Shown piece by piece: positions 1-10,115 of a stretch of 64,000 bases of DNA. Numbering within the stretch: the first letter of the stretch is position 1; every line of letters begins with the position of its first letter. The DNA comes from Clostridium sp. (lineage in GTDB: Bacteria; Bacillota_I; Bacilli_A; Acholeplasmatales; Anaeroplasmataceae). The DNA is taken from NCBI GenBank assembly GCA_022010015.1, contig CP091735.1:1426001-1490000 (forward strand), in the 5' to 3' direction. Position numbers and translations under genes: made by a program. Below the pieces are notes generated by a model. It was not told where the DNA came from and did not search any database. It saw only the letters and a program-made list of their open reading frames with translations.

Positions 1-1090
1 AGCTTGTTGTTAAGCAAAATTTAGTAGCTTCAACTATAAAAAAGATTACAGGAATTGAGCCAATAGTTAAACCAACAATCAAAAGTGATAATATTTATCA
101 TTATCGTAATAAATGTATTGTTCCTTTTCAAAAGGTAGATGGCGATGTTGTTTATGGCTTTTTATGCTTCAAGAAGCCACAAGGTTATTAAAAAGAACTA
201 ATTGTTTAATTGAGCCAGAAATATTTTCAAATATTTTTAGAGGATGCAAAAAGAGTATTGTATAGAAAAATGAAATTAGTATTTATGATGAAAAAAACAA
301 ATACTGGTATTTTTAAGAAATATAATGTTAAGAATTAATAAAATTAAAGAGATAATGATTGTTTTTTTATTTTTAACAAAGAAGGATGCAAGATTTAATT
401 ATTTAGCTTTAAAGCTAATGAATAAGTATAATATTACATCTGTTTATCTTGATATTAATTCTAAAAAGAACTAATGTTGTATTAACTGATGAATTATCAC
501 TAATAGCAGGAAATCCGGTTCTTGTTGAGGATATATTAGGATTAAAATTTAATGTTTCGCCTTTGACATTCCTTCAGGTCAATCATGATCAATGTGAAAA
601 ATTATATAGTTGTGCACTAGATTATGCTAATCTATCAGGAAATGAAGAGGTAATAGATGCTTATTGTGGAATGGGCAGTATTACGCTTAATATAGCAAAA
701 AGAGTTAAGCATGTTTATGGAATTGAGATTGTTTCAAAAGCAATAGAGGATGCTAATAAAAAAATAAAGAATTAAATAATATATCTAACGCTACCTTTAT
801 TTGTGGTAAATGTGAGGATGAAATTAAAAAAAGCTCGTTAAGAAAAACAAGCATTGATGTTATATTCTTTGATCCACCAAGAAAAAGGCTGTGATCAATC
901 ATTCTTAGATACAGTAATTGAAATGAAAATACCAAAAAAATTATTTATATTTCTTGTAATATTGCAACCTGTGCGAGAGATATTAAATATTTATCAGCTT
1001 ATGGTTATGAATTAATAGAAGTAACACCAGTTGATTTATTTTTCTAATTCATCACATGTTGAAACAGTTTGTCTGCTGACAAGGAAATAG
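1..1090 (+). CDS. rlmD: 23S rRNA (uracil-5-)-methyltransferase, RlmD/RumA (TrmA) family, 5' truncated by window edge
   Basis: S-adenosylmethionine-dependent methyltransferase that makes 5-methyluridine in rRNA. The left window edge removes the N-terminus (TRAM and Fe-S part). Readable in order: a YRNK substrate-domain motif near base 110, YGF near base 155, the SAM-binding loop DAYCGMGSITL near base 655, the VYGIEI strand near 715, FDPPRKGCD near 870 and YISCN near 945, where the Cys is the family's catalytic nucleophile. The C-terminus VDLF..SSHVETVCLLTRK ends in TAG at 1088-1090. At least five +1 shifts in A/T runs interrupt the frame. RlmD versus RlmCD specificity cannot be told from sequence. 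Confidence 0.85.
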
Positions 1091-1136
1091 TCTAAAGCAG
1101 GCAAAAAAACAGGGCTAAAATGGAGGAAATATCAAG

Positions 1137-1838
1137 ATGAGGATTAATCATAAAAAAATAAAAGCTTATGAACTAGCAAAACTAACTGAGCCAAATAAGA
1201 ATGAGACTTTTTGATATCTTAGCGATATTTGAAGTTAAACCTTGTAAATGTGTTGAAACTGATTTAGTGGAATGTAGTAATGATGAATGTGAATTTGAAA
1301 ACTAAGTGAAAAGTCTTGTTCTCAAAAAGTTATGAAGGAGTCTGCTATTGAAGAAGCATTTGTTATTGCAATGCATGAACTAGCTGGAGACTTCAGTTCA
1401 GTTAGAAAAGTATTGGACTTATCCATTAAAAAAATGCATTTTCCAAAAAAATAAATCAAAAATTAAAAAAAGTATGAAGTTGAGATTGATGAACTCCAAG
1501 ATCAAATGATTGCCGTTCATAAGGAACATTCTAAAGGTGAAATCTCAACAGAAGATTATCAAAAAAACTTGGTGGAGAAATCTCTAAGAAGATAGATGCA
1601 ATCAAATCCAAGAAAGAGCAAGCGGAAGTATCAATTAGTACTACAAACCTTGTCAAAAAGAAGATTAGAAGAGATAACTGAAGCAATTGGTAATATAGGT
1701 TCTATGGACTCATTTAATGAATTAATCTTTAGAAGGCTTGTAGAATCAATAACTATAAATGAAAGATATAAGGTCACATTCAAATTCAAGGTTGGAATTG
1801 AAAGAACAGTTGATATGACCGATAAAGAAAAAGAATAG
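1137..1838 (+). pseudogene. C-terminal remnant of a large serine recombinase (resolvase/integrase family)
   Basis: After correcting three to four A-run insertions this reads as the C-terminal third of a large serine recombinase: a Cys-containing stretch resembling the zinc ribbon (CKCVETDLVECSNDEC, about 1235-1290), a long charged coiled-coil, and the hallmark end FRRLVESITINERYKVTFKFK (1730-1790). The N-terminal catalytic resolvase domain with its Ser nucleophile is absent, because only about 50 bases separate it from the upstream methyltransferase stop. It is therefore a decayed mobile-element gene that cannot recombine. It is followed at once by a terminator. The family call rests on the C-terminal signature only. 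Confidence 0.7.
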
Positions 1839-1856
1839 GTTTGAACGAAAGAATTC

Positions 1857-1881
1857 CTCTCATTAATTTGAGAGTTTTTTT
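1857..1881 (+). terminator. Intrinsic terminator after recombinase remnant
   Basis: Perfect 6-bp stem CTCTCA/TGAGAG with a TTAATT loop, followed by seven T. Confidence 0.8.
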
Positions 1882-1926
1882 GCTTAATATGACATACTTA
1901 TTATAAGAAAAAAAGGAGGGGAGAAT

Positions 1927-2385
1927 ATGAAGTTGAAAAATAAGATATTATTTAACTGAAAGCGCCTTTAAAAAGTGGTATTGCCGTATATAAAGAAGTA
2001 ATTAATGGCGATAGAAAAGAAAAAAAGATAAGTATTTGATATTCAAGTGGCATCAATAAAAAAGGATCAATTAAATGTAAGCATATGCTTGAAATAACTG
2101 ATTATATGAATGAAAAAAAGGATATGGGATTATTATGGCTACAGGAACTCCAATTACAAATTCAATTAGTGATATTTATACAATTCAAAGATATCTTCAG
2201 CCTGGTGAACTTAAATTGATAGACATTCCTAATTTTGATGCTTGGGTTTCAATGTTTGCAGAATGTTATGAAGAAATGGAGATAGATGTTGATGCTAATC
2301 ATTATCGAACGAATACTAGATTTTTCAAAATTTCATAATTTACCAGAATTAACAATGCTTTTTATCACAGGTTGCTGATTTTTTT
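1927..2385 (+). pseudogene. Fragment of conjugative-element SNF2-type helicase/methylase protein
   Basis: Codes for a short internal piece of the very large SNF2-type helicase/methylase proteins carried by Firmicute integrative conjugative elements. The diagnostic block is MATGTPITNSISDIYTIQRY (from 2135), then LQPGEL, NFDAWVSMFAE, an acidic stretch, and TRFSKFHNLPEL around 2310-2350, matching helicase motif III and its downstream region. Before it, KHMLEITDYMNEKKDMGIIM is readable after one shift. The ATP-binding motifs I and II and the methylase part are absent, so this is a remnant. With the recombinase remnant upstream it marks a decayed mobile element. Confidence 0.7.
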
Positions 2386-2388
2386 ATT

Positions 2389-3096
2389 ATGATGAAAAAA
2401 AGATTACACCTAAATTTTTCAGGATATACAGATATAAAAAAATTAAAAAAATATGATAATTTAATTAATTACTTAAATGAATTGTCATTAAGAATTGAAA
2501 AGCATTCTCCTGGTATAACAAGAATGTTAAAAGACCTTTATAATAATTCAATTGATTGGCATGAAATACTTGCTGATTTTTTTAACATTTGATAATTATG
2601 ACTATACTTTTGCACCACCGGATAGAAGATATTTAGAATTTCCTTTTTTTCTTCCGAACTTTAATCAATTGGAAGAAAATTTAAATATAAAAGTTCTATT
2701 TGAAATAGATACCTCTGCATCTATGTCAGATGAAGAAATTACTAAAGCATATTCTGAAATAAAAAAAGTGCTATAGAATATGCTAATGGTGGGGTAAAAG
2801 GGATTTTTAGGATTTTTATGATTGTACTGCATATGATCCAATTGAATTTGTGGATGAGAGTGACCTGTTGAAAAATTAAACCAAAAGGTGGAGGTGGAAC
2901 TTCAGTTACGGCCGTTTTTTTAATAAATTAAATTATTTTTGAATCTATTACTGGACAAATTGATTTGATAATTATTATTACTGATGGCTATGATGCTTTC
3001 CCAAATGAAAATGTTAGAAAGAACATTCCGGTTTTATGGTTGATTACTAATGATAAAATAACTCCACCATGGGGTACAATAGCAAGAATTAAATAA
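2389..3096 (+). CDS. VWA-like / DUF2201 (COG3864) protein, N-terminal metallopeptidase-like domain missing
   Basis: The readable part is the C-terminal half of COG3864 proteins: DWHEILADFF, then DYTFAPPDRRYLEFPF, then the von Willebrand A-like metal site region LFEIDTSASMSDEEI (about 2695-2740), LGFYDCTAYDP, GGGGTSVTAVF, IIIITDGYDAFP and the terminal VLWLITND...PPWGTIARIK. Full-length family members carry an N-terminal zinc-peptidase-like domain and usually follow a MoxR-type AAA ATPase. Both are missing here, since the gene starts directly behind the helicase fragment. At least three homopolymer shifts are present. It may be truncated by the mobile-element deletion and is probably not functional as a complete protein. 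Confidence 0.75.
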
Positions 3097-3124
3097 CTAT
3101 ACTTTTATTTTTTGATAAAATTTG

Positions 3125-3152
3125 TTTTCAAATATTAAAAAAATGTTATAAT
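3125..3152 (+). promoter_or_regulatory. Promoter for the sbcD/sbcC-like operon
   Basis: TTTTCA (3125-3130), 16-bp spacer, extended -10 TGTTATAAT (3144-3152), about 28 bases before the TTG start. Confidence 0.6.
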
Positions 3153-3179
3153 AAGGCTAGGTAAAAAGAGGTGATTTAA

Positions 3180-4238
3180 TTGAAAATAATTCATTGTGCA
3201 GACTTGCATTTAGGTTCTAAAATTGCATCAGGTCTTGATAATATTTCTAGCGAGAGAAGGGCAGAGGTTAGAGCCTCATTATCTAATTTAGTTGAATATG
3301 CTATAGCTAATGAAATAAAGATCATTTTGTTATCAGGTGATGTTTTTTTGATTCGGATACTCCCTTAAAGAAGGATAAGGATTATTTTTTTATTCAATTG
3401 TAAGAGAAAATAAAGATATTGATTTTATTTATCTTAAAGGAAATCACGATATTAATACCATAAATGATGATAATCTTCCTAATCTAAAAACATTTAATAA
3501 TTCTTGGCTGTCATATCGTTTTGGTAGGGTGGTGATTTCGGGAATTGAGCTTAATAAAAAAATAACATAACATCATTTTATTCAACATTAAATCTTAATT
3601 ATAATGATTTAAATATTGTTATGCTTCATGGTGACATAAATAAAGAAATTAATTTGTTTAAATTAAAGAATAAGGGTATTGATTATTTAGCCCTTGGTCA
3701 TGTCCATTCATTTTATAAAAATAGCTTAGATGATCGTGGTATTTACGCTTATCCTGGTTGTCTTATAGGAAGAGGCTTTTGACGAAGATGGGGAAAAGGG
3801 CTTTATTGTTATCGATATAAATGATAATAATTTTAGTACAAAAATTTATTCCTAATACTAATAGAATAATTGAAAATATTGATGTTGATATTTCTAATCT
3901 TAATAGTGTTTCCTTGATTAATAATAAAATAAGAGATGTGCTTAATAATAAAAATAAGAATAACATCTACCGTATTATTCTTAAAGGTGATATTCCTTAT
4001 AATTTAGAAATTAATGAGATGGATATTAAGGCCAATTTGGCTGATTATTATTTTATTTGTACTAAAGATGTAACTAAAAGAAAAAAATTGATGAAAAAGA
4101 AATATTTAAATGAAATATCTCTAAGAGGAGAATTTATTAGAAACAGTTTTGAATGATTCTACAATCAAAGATGATGATAAAAAGGAAATAGTTGCTTTAG
4201 GATTAAGAATGCTTGAGGGAAGAGAGGTTGAGCTATAA
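3180..4238 (+). CDS. SbcD/Mre11-like DNA repair metallophosphoesterase (YhaO type)
   Basis: Calcineurin-like phosphoesterase predicted to act as the nuclease partner of an SMC-like ATPase. Motifs are IIHCADLHLGSK (residues 2-13), LSGDVFDSDT (about 50), KGNHDI (about 90), VMLHGDI (about 145) and LGHVHSF (about 168), which are the metal-binding motifs of Mre11/SbcD. The C-terminal half is the capping domain. Start is TTG at 3180, chosen for the AAGAGGTGA site 8-10 bases upstream and because no ATG fits. Its stop TAA overlaps the ATG of the next gene (TAATG), so the two are translationally coupled. Four homopolymer shifts interrupt the frame. Confidence 0.85.
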
Positions 4239-6836
4239 TGAAATTAATGTCTTGTTATATAAATGATTTTGGCTGCTTGCACAATCAAGAGTTTAATTTT
4301 AGTAATGGTCTTAACTGCATTTTTTTACAAAATGGCAGTGGTAAATCAACTCTTGCCGCTTTCATTAGGGCAATGTTTTATGGAATTCCTAAATCAAGTA
4401 GTAAGTCCTTTGATCGTGAGCATTATCTACCATATAATCAAAAATTTTTTTGTAAAGGCAGTATAAATTTTTGAATTTAATGATAAAATTTATAAAATTG
4501 AACGCTCATTTGGTAAAAAAATTAGTGATGATGAAATGCGTGTTTATGAAAATGGTAGCTTATGTGATACATTAGGTAGTGTTCCTGGTGAGACTTTGTT
4601 TGGACTAGATTTAAATTCATTTAATAGGTGCTTATTTATTTATCCAGAAGATGTTGAAATATCTTCAACATCAGAAATAAATGCAAAAAAATGAATAGCT
4701 TTGTTTTAAATACAAAGAATGATTTTTGATTTAGACGATGCCTTGTCAAAGCTTGAAGATTATAAAAGAATGCTTAAGCCTATAAGGCTTTCAGACCAAA
4801 AATGGGTTAATTGCTTTAAAAAAAGAATGAAATTAAGGCTATAGAGGAAAAGGAAGCAATCTGTTTAGGAATTAAGGAAAATTTAAATAATAAATATAGC
4901 CAAAGAAATGATTTAAAAAAAGAAATTGATGAGCTAAAGCTAAAGGTTACTAACAAAACAAATGAAAATATTCTTCTTACCAAATGGAATTATTATGATA
5001 ATCTTAATGAAAAAAATAGCTAAGAATAATGATAAAGTAAAAAGAATATAATGAAAAAAATATAAAAAAATAAAATTCCAAATGAAGATGAAATTCAAAG
5101 CTTAAGAAAATATGTATATGAAAATGATAAACTAAATGAAAGTATTTCGATTTATCAATTAAATGAAAATGATTTAAATGATTTTTAATAAATATTTAGA
5201 TATATTTAAAAAAATGGTATACCAACGGATAAAAAAAGCTTGAGGAAATAAAATCTAAAATGGATGAAACTAAATTATTTAAATTCACAAAATTATGTTT
5301 TTAAAAAAAGTAATGATTTGCTTATCTATGAGCAATATAAAAAAATAGTGATTTAAATGATAATAAATTAAATAATATTGAATCTTTTGGTCAAAGAATA
5401 TAATGATTTATGTGCTGAAAATGATAATATTTCAGAAAATATTACTATAGAGGAAGCTAAGAAGAATAATAATAAGCCTACAATCATTTTAGGAATTATT
5501 GGTATTGTTTTAATAATTAGTAGTGTTGTCTTAGGTTTTATCAATAGAATGCTTTTTTTGCATAGCTTTAATTGGTATAATCTTTATTTTTTTATGTCTG
5601 GTTTTATTTATTTAAAAGGTCAAATTGATTCTTCAAGGAATACACAAAAAAATAATTCCAAATCCTAAGAAAAAAATGAATATATAAATAAAATTGATTT
5701 ATTAAAGAAAAGAATTGATTCTTTAATTAAGCCATACGGCTTTTCCTCAAGTAATGATGGAACAATTACAATTGCCTTTTTATAAGCTTAATTCTACATA
5801 TCAAAAAAATATAAAGAAATTAAAGCTCAAAAGGAAGAACAGGATAATTTAAGAAAAAAACTAATTTGGTTAAAATTATAAACATTAAAAAAATGAATTA
5901 AAGGATTTTTTATGAATATAAATATTTTTGATTCTAATTATTCAAAAGGAATTTGAAGATATAAGGTCTGATATTATTAAATTTTTCTTATTTAAATAAT
6001 CAAAATGCTGAAAATAAGAAAAAAATTTGCGGAAGCTAATGAAAAAAATTTGTTTTAAACAATCACAAATTAAAGAATTTTTGTAGTAAATATCAGGTTG
6101 ATGATATTAAAAAAATTATTTAAATGAAGTAACAAATGACATAGCTGTATTAAAAGGTTTAAATGATCAAAATAATTCTTTAATTAATGAAGCTAAAAGC
6201 TTATAAGGAAGAAAAATGCTTTAGATGAAAGACCAATTATTACAAAAAGAGAGTATCGAGGATATTAATTCAAAAAAATTAATACCTTAACGGAAAAAGC
6301 ATCTTAAATTAATTAATGAAATAAATGAAGATGAAAAACAACTTGAATTATTAAGTACGGCATGTGAAAATCTTGATGATAAAAAGAAATGAACTTAATA
6401 AATTAAATCATGATTATTATATTGTAGTTGAAGCCTTAAATAAATTAAAAGGAAGCCGATAAGAGCTTAAAATATAAATATATTGAACCATTATTAACAA
6501 AATTCAAGGAATATACTAAAGAATTTGATTTGAAATTATTAAATGATGTCATAATGGATGCTGATTATAATTTAAAAGCTTATAATTAATGGTAATAATT
6601 ATAGTTATAAGCATTTAAGTAGCGGTGAGCTTACAATAGTCGCGTTATGCTATAGACTAGCAATTATGGATAATATTTTTAAAGAATAAAAAAATCAATT
6701 AATTATTATGGATGATTTATTTGTTAATCTTGATGAAAATAACTTAAAGCTAGCAATTGATTTTGTTAAGAGGTTATCATTAAAGCGCCAAATTATTTAT
6801 TTTACGTGTCATAGTAGTAGACAAATTGTTATTTAA
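4238..6836 (+). CDS. SbcC/YhaN-like SMC-type ATPase with membrane segments in the coiled coil
   Basis: Partner of the SbcD-like nuclease. The N-terminus has the Walker A loop LQNGSGKST (residues 31-39). The C-terminus has the ABC signature LSSGELTIVALCYRLA and Walker B IIMDDLFVNLDE (about 6600-6740), then YFTCHSSRQ. Between lie about 600 residues of Lys/Glu/Asn-rich coiled coil. At about 5490-5620 the coil is interrupted by two hydrophobic helices, as in YhaN, which suggests membrane anchoring; canonical SbcC instead has a zinc hook. This long A-rich gene is hit by well over ten A/T-run shifts. Family call is firm, exact reading of the coil is not. Confidence 0.8.
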
Positions 6837-6859
6837 GAGCTTGGAGGTGTATTTGTGAA

Positions 6860-8836
6860 ATGAAAAGCTATTTTTTTATATTGGGAACTTTATTATTTGT
6901 TTTTTTACTGGCTGTAAAAAAATAATAATGAGGTATTAGATTTTTGTAAAAAAACTAATGAATATTTAGAAGAAAAAGGAAATAGATAATAATCTGTTTG
7001 GAGCTATTTTAGAAGAGAAATTAGATAATTCATTAGTATACAATATTGATGATAACAAATATTTGATTAATTATAATGATATTAATTATCTATATGAAAA
7101 TGACAAACTTGTAAAAATCTAAGGATGAATATGTATTTGTTTCAAATTTAGAAGATGCTTATAAGGAAAAAGTTGGCACAATTGTTTATACTAAAGGCTA
7201 TTATGCTGAATATGATGGTGGTAATGCTTGTTATTTAGTTAAAGAATATGATGAAAATGACATCTTATCAGCTGAAGATAAATCTTTAGAGCCTATCTGC
7301 TATAATAAAACAATTAATTTGCTGCAAATGGGCTATAAAAAAAGATAAAAGGAATTAATGAATATGTAGATTTATTTACTAATTCTAAAGACTATTATTA
7401 TTTTTTTGGTTCTAGTGGTAAATATATTGCTTATGATAATTTTGACATTAATATTTCAAATAAATATTATTATGCTTATAATGCTAAAATTGTTGTAAAT
7501 GATGATTATAATCCTAAAAGGCTTCAATAACGGCTGCTTATTTAATGTTTATAATGATATTGAAAATATTAAAATTAATGGGTTTAATGTAAATGTTGAT
7601 GTAAATAAGAAGCTCTCAGATCCACTTTTTAGGGCTTTTTAACCTTGAAGGACGTAAGTAATGTCATCATTAATAATTGTAGCTTTTATTTACCTAGTGA
7701 GGCTTCAATTTATGGTAGCTCAGGAATGATTGATTTATTTACAAATTGGCATTATATAACTATTAAAAAAATTGTCATTTGGAAAATCATTCATCAACAG
7801 TTGCTGGTGGGGGAATAGGTGTAAGAGATATTTATAAAAAAAGGTGCAAATGATGCCATTATAGAAAATAATTATATTTAATCAAATTGTAAGGATGAGG
7901 TAATTGCTATATTTAGTGGTGCTGATACATCATTATATCCAAATGATAATGGTGGTGGCTCTATTAAAAAAATGTTATTTTTAAGAGGCAATACAATTGT
8001 TGGTGATAAACCAAATGCTAAATTAGGTCCAAGAGTAGTAGGAATAACGGTAGGATATCAAATATCGCCTGTTTATAATGTAAAAATAGAAAACAATGAT
8101 ATCACAATGTATAGTGCCAATTATTTATTGCTTTATGGCAAAACAAATACCCTAAATTTTGTTAATAACAATGTTAAAATTGATTCAAGCTATAAAGAAA
8201 AATATTTATGTAGTATTCTATCATAATCCTAATGCTGATAAGGCTAGTAATATTACAGCAGATAAAAAAATTCATTTGAATGTATAAATGATTCTACAAT
8301 TTATACAATTTCTCAAACAGCTGAAGAATTTAAATTTACTAATAACGAGGTTAAGGCTATAAAGATTGGTCGTGTTTTTTGATTCAATTTCTACTTATGA
8401 AAATAACAAAATTGTTACGCATAAAATCTCTTCATGTGTTTACCATAATGTTAAGGAAACAAGTGGTAACAAGATAAATGCGGAATATATTAATGTTGTA
8501 TTTGAATTTTTATAATTTAAATATTCAAAATAATGTCAAGATTAATGATGAAATAAATGCCTTAACTATGCCGGCAAATTTTATGATGTTTAATGGTGAT
8601 AATATTTATTTTTAATAATCATAGTGTTAAATTTATAGATTTTTGTTTTTGAATGTTAACAAAATAGAAAGCAAATATTATTATCTTGCCTATGGAACAT
8701 CACCTATAAAGGATGTAGCAAACATTTATTTTATTAATTCTCATATTTCCTTATATGAGGATACTAAACATAGCTATGTAGCAAAAAAAATGATGATGAC
8801 AAGGTAATAATTTATTTTACAAATGAGAAAAATTAA
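6860..8836 (+). CDS. Lipoprotein with right-handed beta-helix (pectate-lyase-like fold)
   Basis: Surface lipoprotein of roughly 650 residues. It begins MKSYFFILGTLLFVFFTGC, a signal peptide with lipobox ending in Cys19. RBS TTGGAGGTG lies at 6841-6849, just behind the ATPase gene. From about base 7550 on it shows parallel beta-helix coils with Asn ladders: IKINGFNVNV, VIINNCSFY, ITIKNCHLENHS, AIIENNYIQSN, VIFRGNTIVGDK, VKIENNDITM, LNFVNNNVKI. No catalytic set of a named polysaccharide lyase can be assigned, so substrate is unknown. A role in binding or cleaving a polysaccharide is inference. About ten homopolymer shifts are present. Confidence 0.7.
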
Positions 8837-9453
8837 TTTAAACAACAAAGCATATAATGAAGCGAACTTAAAGAAATATGGCTTCATTAATAACAGGTAT
8901 GAAAAAAACTAGATAATTATCCCTTTATAGCTAAATATGAAATAATTGATAATCAGCTTTTAGCAAAGCTTATCGATATTGATACAAATTTCGAATATAA
9001 CTTGGTTGATATTATGAATACATCATATTCGGCTTTAGTAAACGAGGAATATGAAGCAATCACCAATGATATACTTACGAAGTGCTTTAGCATCAAAGAA
9101 ACACAAAAGGATAGAATTGTTAATTTTTGTAATTAATGAATATGATAATAAACTAGAATATTTATGGCCTGATACTCCCGATTGTGGGATTATTAGACAT
9201 AATGAAAAATAAAAAAAATGGTATTTTGTTTTTAATGAACATAAATATTAATAAAATAGTAGCAAATTCTAACAAAAAAATGAATTTATTATTGTTTTAA
9301 GGTCTAATAAAGAAAAAAAGATAACATTAATATTTTTTTCCTGGCTACCATATGAATAAAAAAAGAACTGGATTACAATTATTTTTAGATGATAGCTTGA
9401 AGGATGAAGAAGTTTTTGAATTAATTAAAGAAAGCTATGAGCTTACTAAATAA
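8823..9453 (+). CDS. MmcQ/YjbR family protein
   Basis: About 208 residues. The C-terminal half matches the MmcQ/YjbR fold: LEYLWPDTPDCGIIRH.ENKKWYFVFMN (about 9150-9235), then PGYHMNKKNWITI and DEEVFELIKESYELTK at the end. The N-terminal half (MRKINLNNKAYNEANLKKYG) is the extension seen in longer family members. The start ATG lies inside the last codons of the lipoprotein gene in another frame, suggesting coupling. Family members are of unknown biochemical function, sometimes described as DNA-binding-like. Several homopolymer shifts occur. Confidence 0.75.
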
Positions 9454-9465
9454 GGAGGAAATATA

Positions 9466-9981
9466 ATGGATTTTAGTGATGTAATTAAAAATAGATATTC
9501 ATGCAAAAGCTTTAGTGATAAAGAAGTAGAAAAAGATAAGCTAATGAAGGTACTAGAGGCAGGAAGATTAGCTCCTACTGCTAAGAATTTACAGCCTCAA
9601 AGAATATATGTTATAAAGAATGAAAAAAATTAAAACTAATAGCTAAGGCAACTCCTTGTAGATATAATGCGCCTTTGTGTTTAGTTGTAGCCTTTAATAA
9701 AGAAAAATGTATTTACCTATCCAGACGGAAAAAAAGAAATTCAGGAGTGGAGGATGCAACTATTGTTGCAACTCATATGCTACTGGAAGCTACAAATCAG
9801 GGACTTGATAGCTGTTGGATTAATTTTTTTAATCCTGATGTGTTAAAAAGAAATTTTAAAATTAAATGATAATGAAGAAATATTAATGATTTTAGATTTA
9901 GGCTATAAAAATGATGATGTTAAGCCACTTGATAATCATTATAAAAGAAAGAAATTAGAAGAAACAGTAGTATTTATGTAA
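9466..9981 (+). CDS. Nitroreductase family flavoprotein
   Basis: FMN-dependent NAD(P)H oxidoreductase-like protein of about 171 residues. RYSCKSFSDKEV near the N-terminus and AGRLAPTAKNLQPQRIYV are the phosphate- and FMN-contacting motifs of the family. The C-terminal half has ATHMLLEATNQGLDSCWI and ILDLGYKND, which complete the fold. The start is fixed by TAAGGAGG at 9451-9458, which overlaps the stop of the YjbR-like gene, so the genes are co-transcribed. Physiological substrate is unknown. Three A/T-run shifts (near 9628, 9720 and 9858) break the frame. Confidence 0.85.
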
Positions 9982-10010
9982 GGTTAAACTAAAAAAATTT
10001 AACCTTTTCC
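9980..10010 (+). terminator. Intrinsic terminator after nitroreductase
   Basis: Perfect 9-bp stem AAGGTTAAA/TTTAACCTT (9980-9988 and 9998-10006) followed by a pyrimidine tract. It begins in the stop codon. Confidence 0.75.
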
Positions 10011-10065
10011 CCCTTTTATTTTAGAAATTTTTGTGTAAAAAAATCTAGTTTATAAATTATATTTG

Positions 10066-10074
10066 TGATATAAT
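10066..10074 (+). promoter_or_regulatory. Extended -10 promoter of the DUF2075-MazG pair
   Basis: TGATATAAT (TGn plus perfect -10), 42 bases before the ATG and just downstream of the previous terminator. The -35 is weak. Confidence 0.5.
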
Positions 10075-10115
10075 TTTTCTCAAGGAATATATTTTATAAG
10101 TTGGGTGACTTTAAG

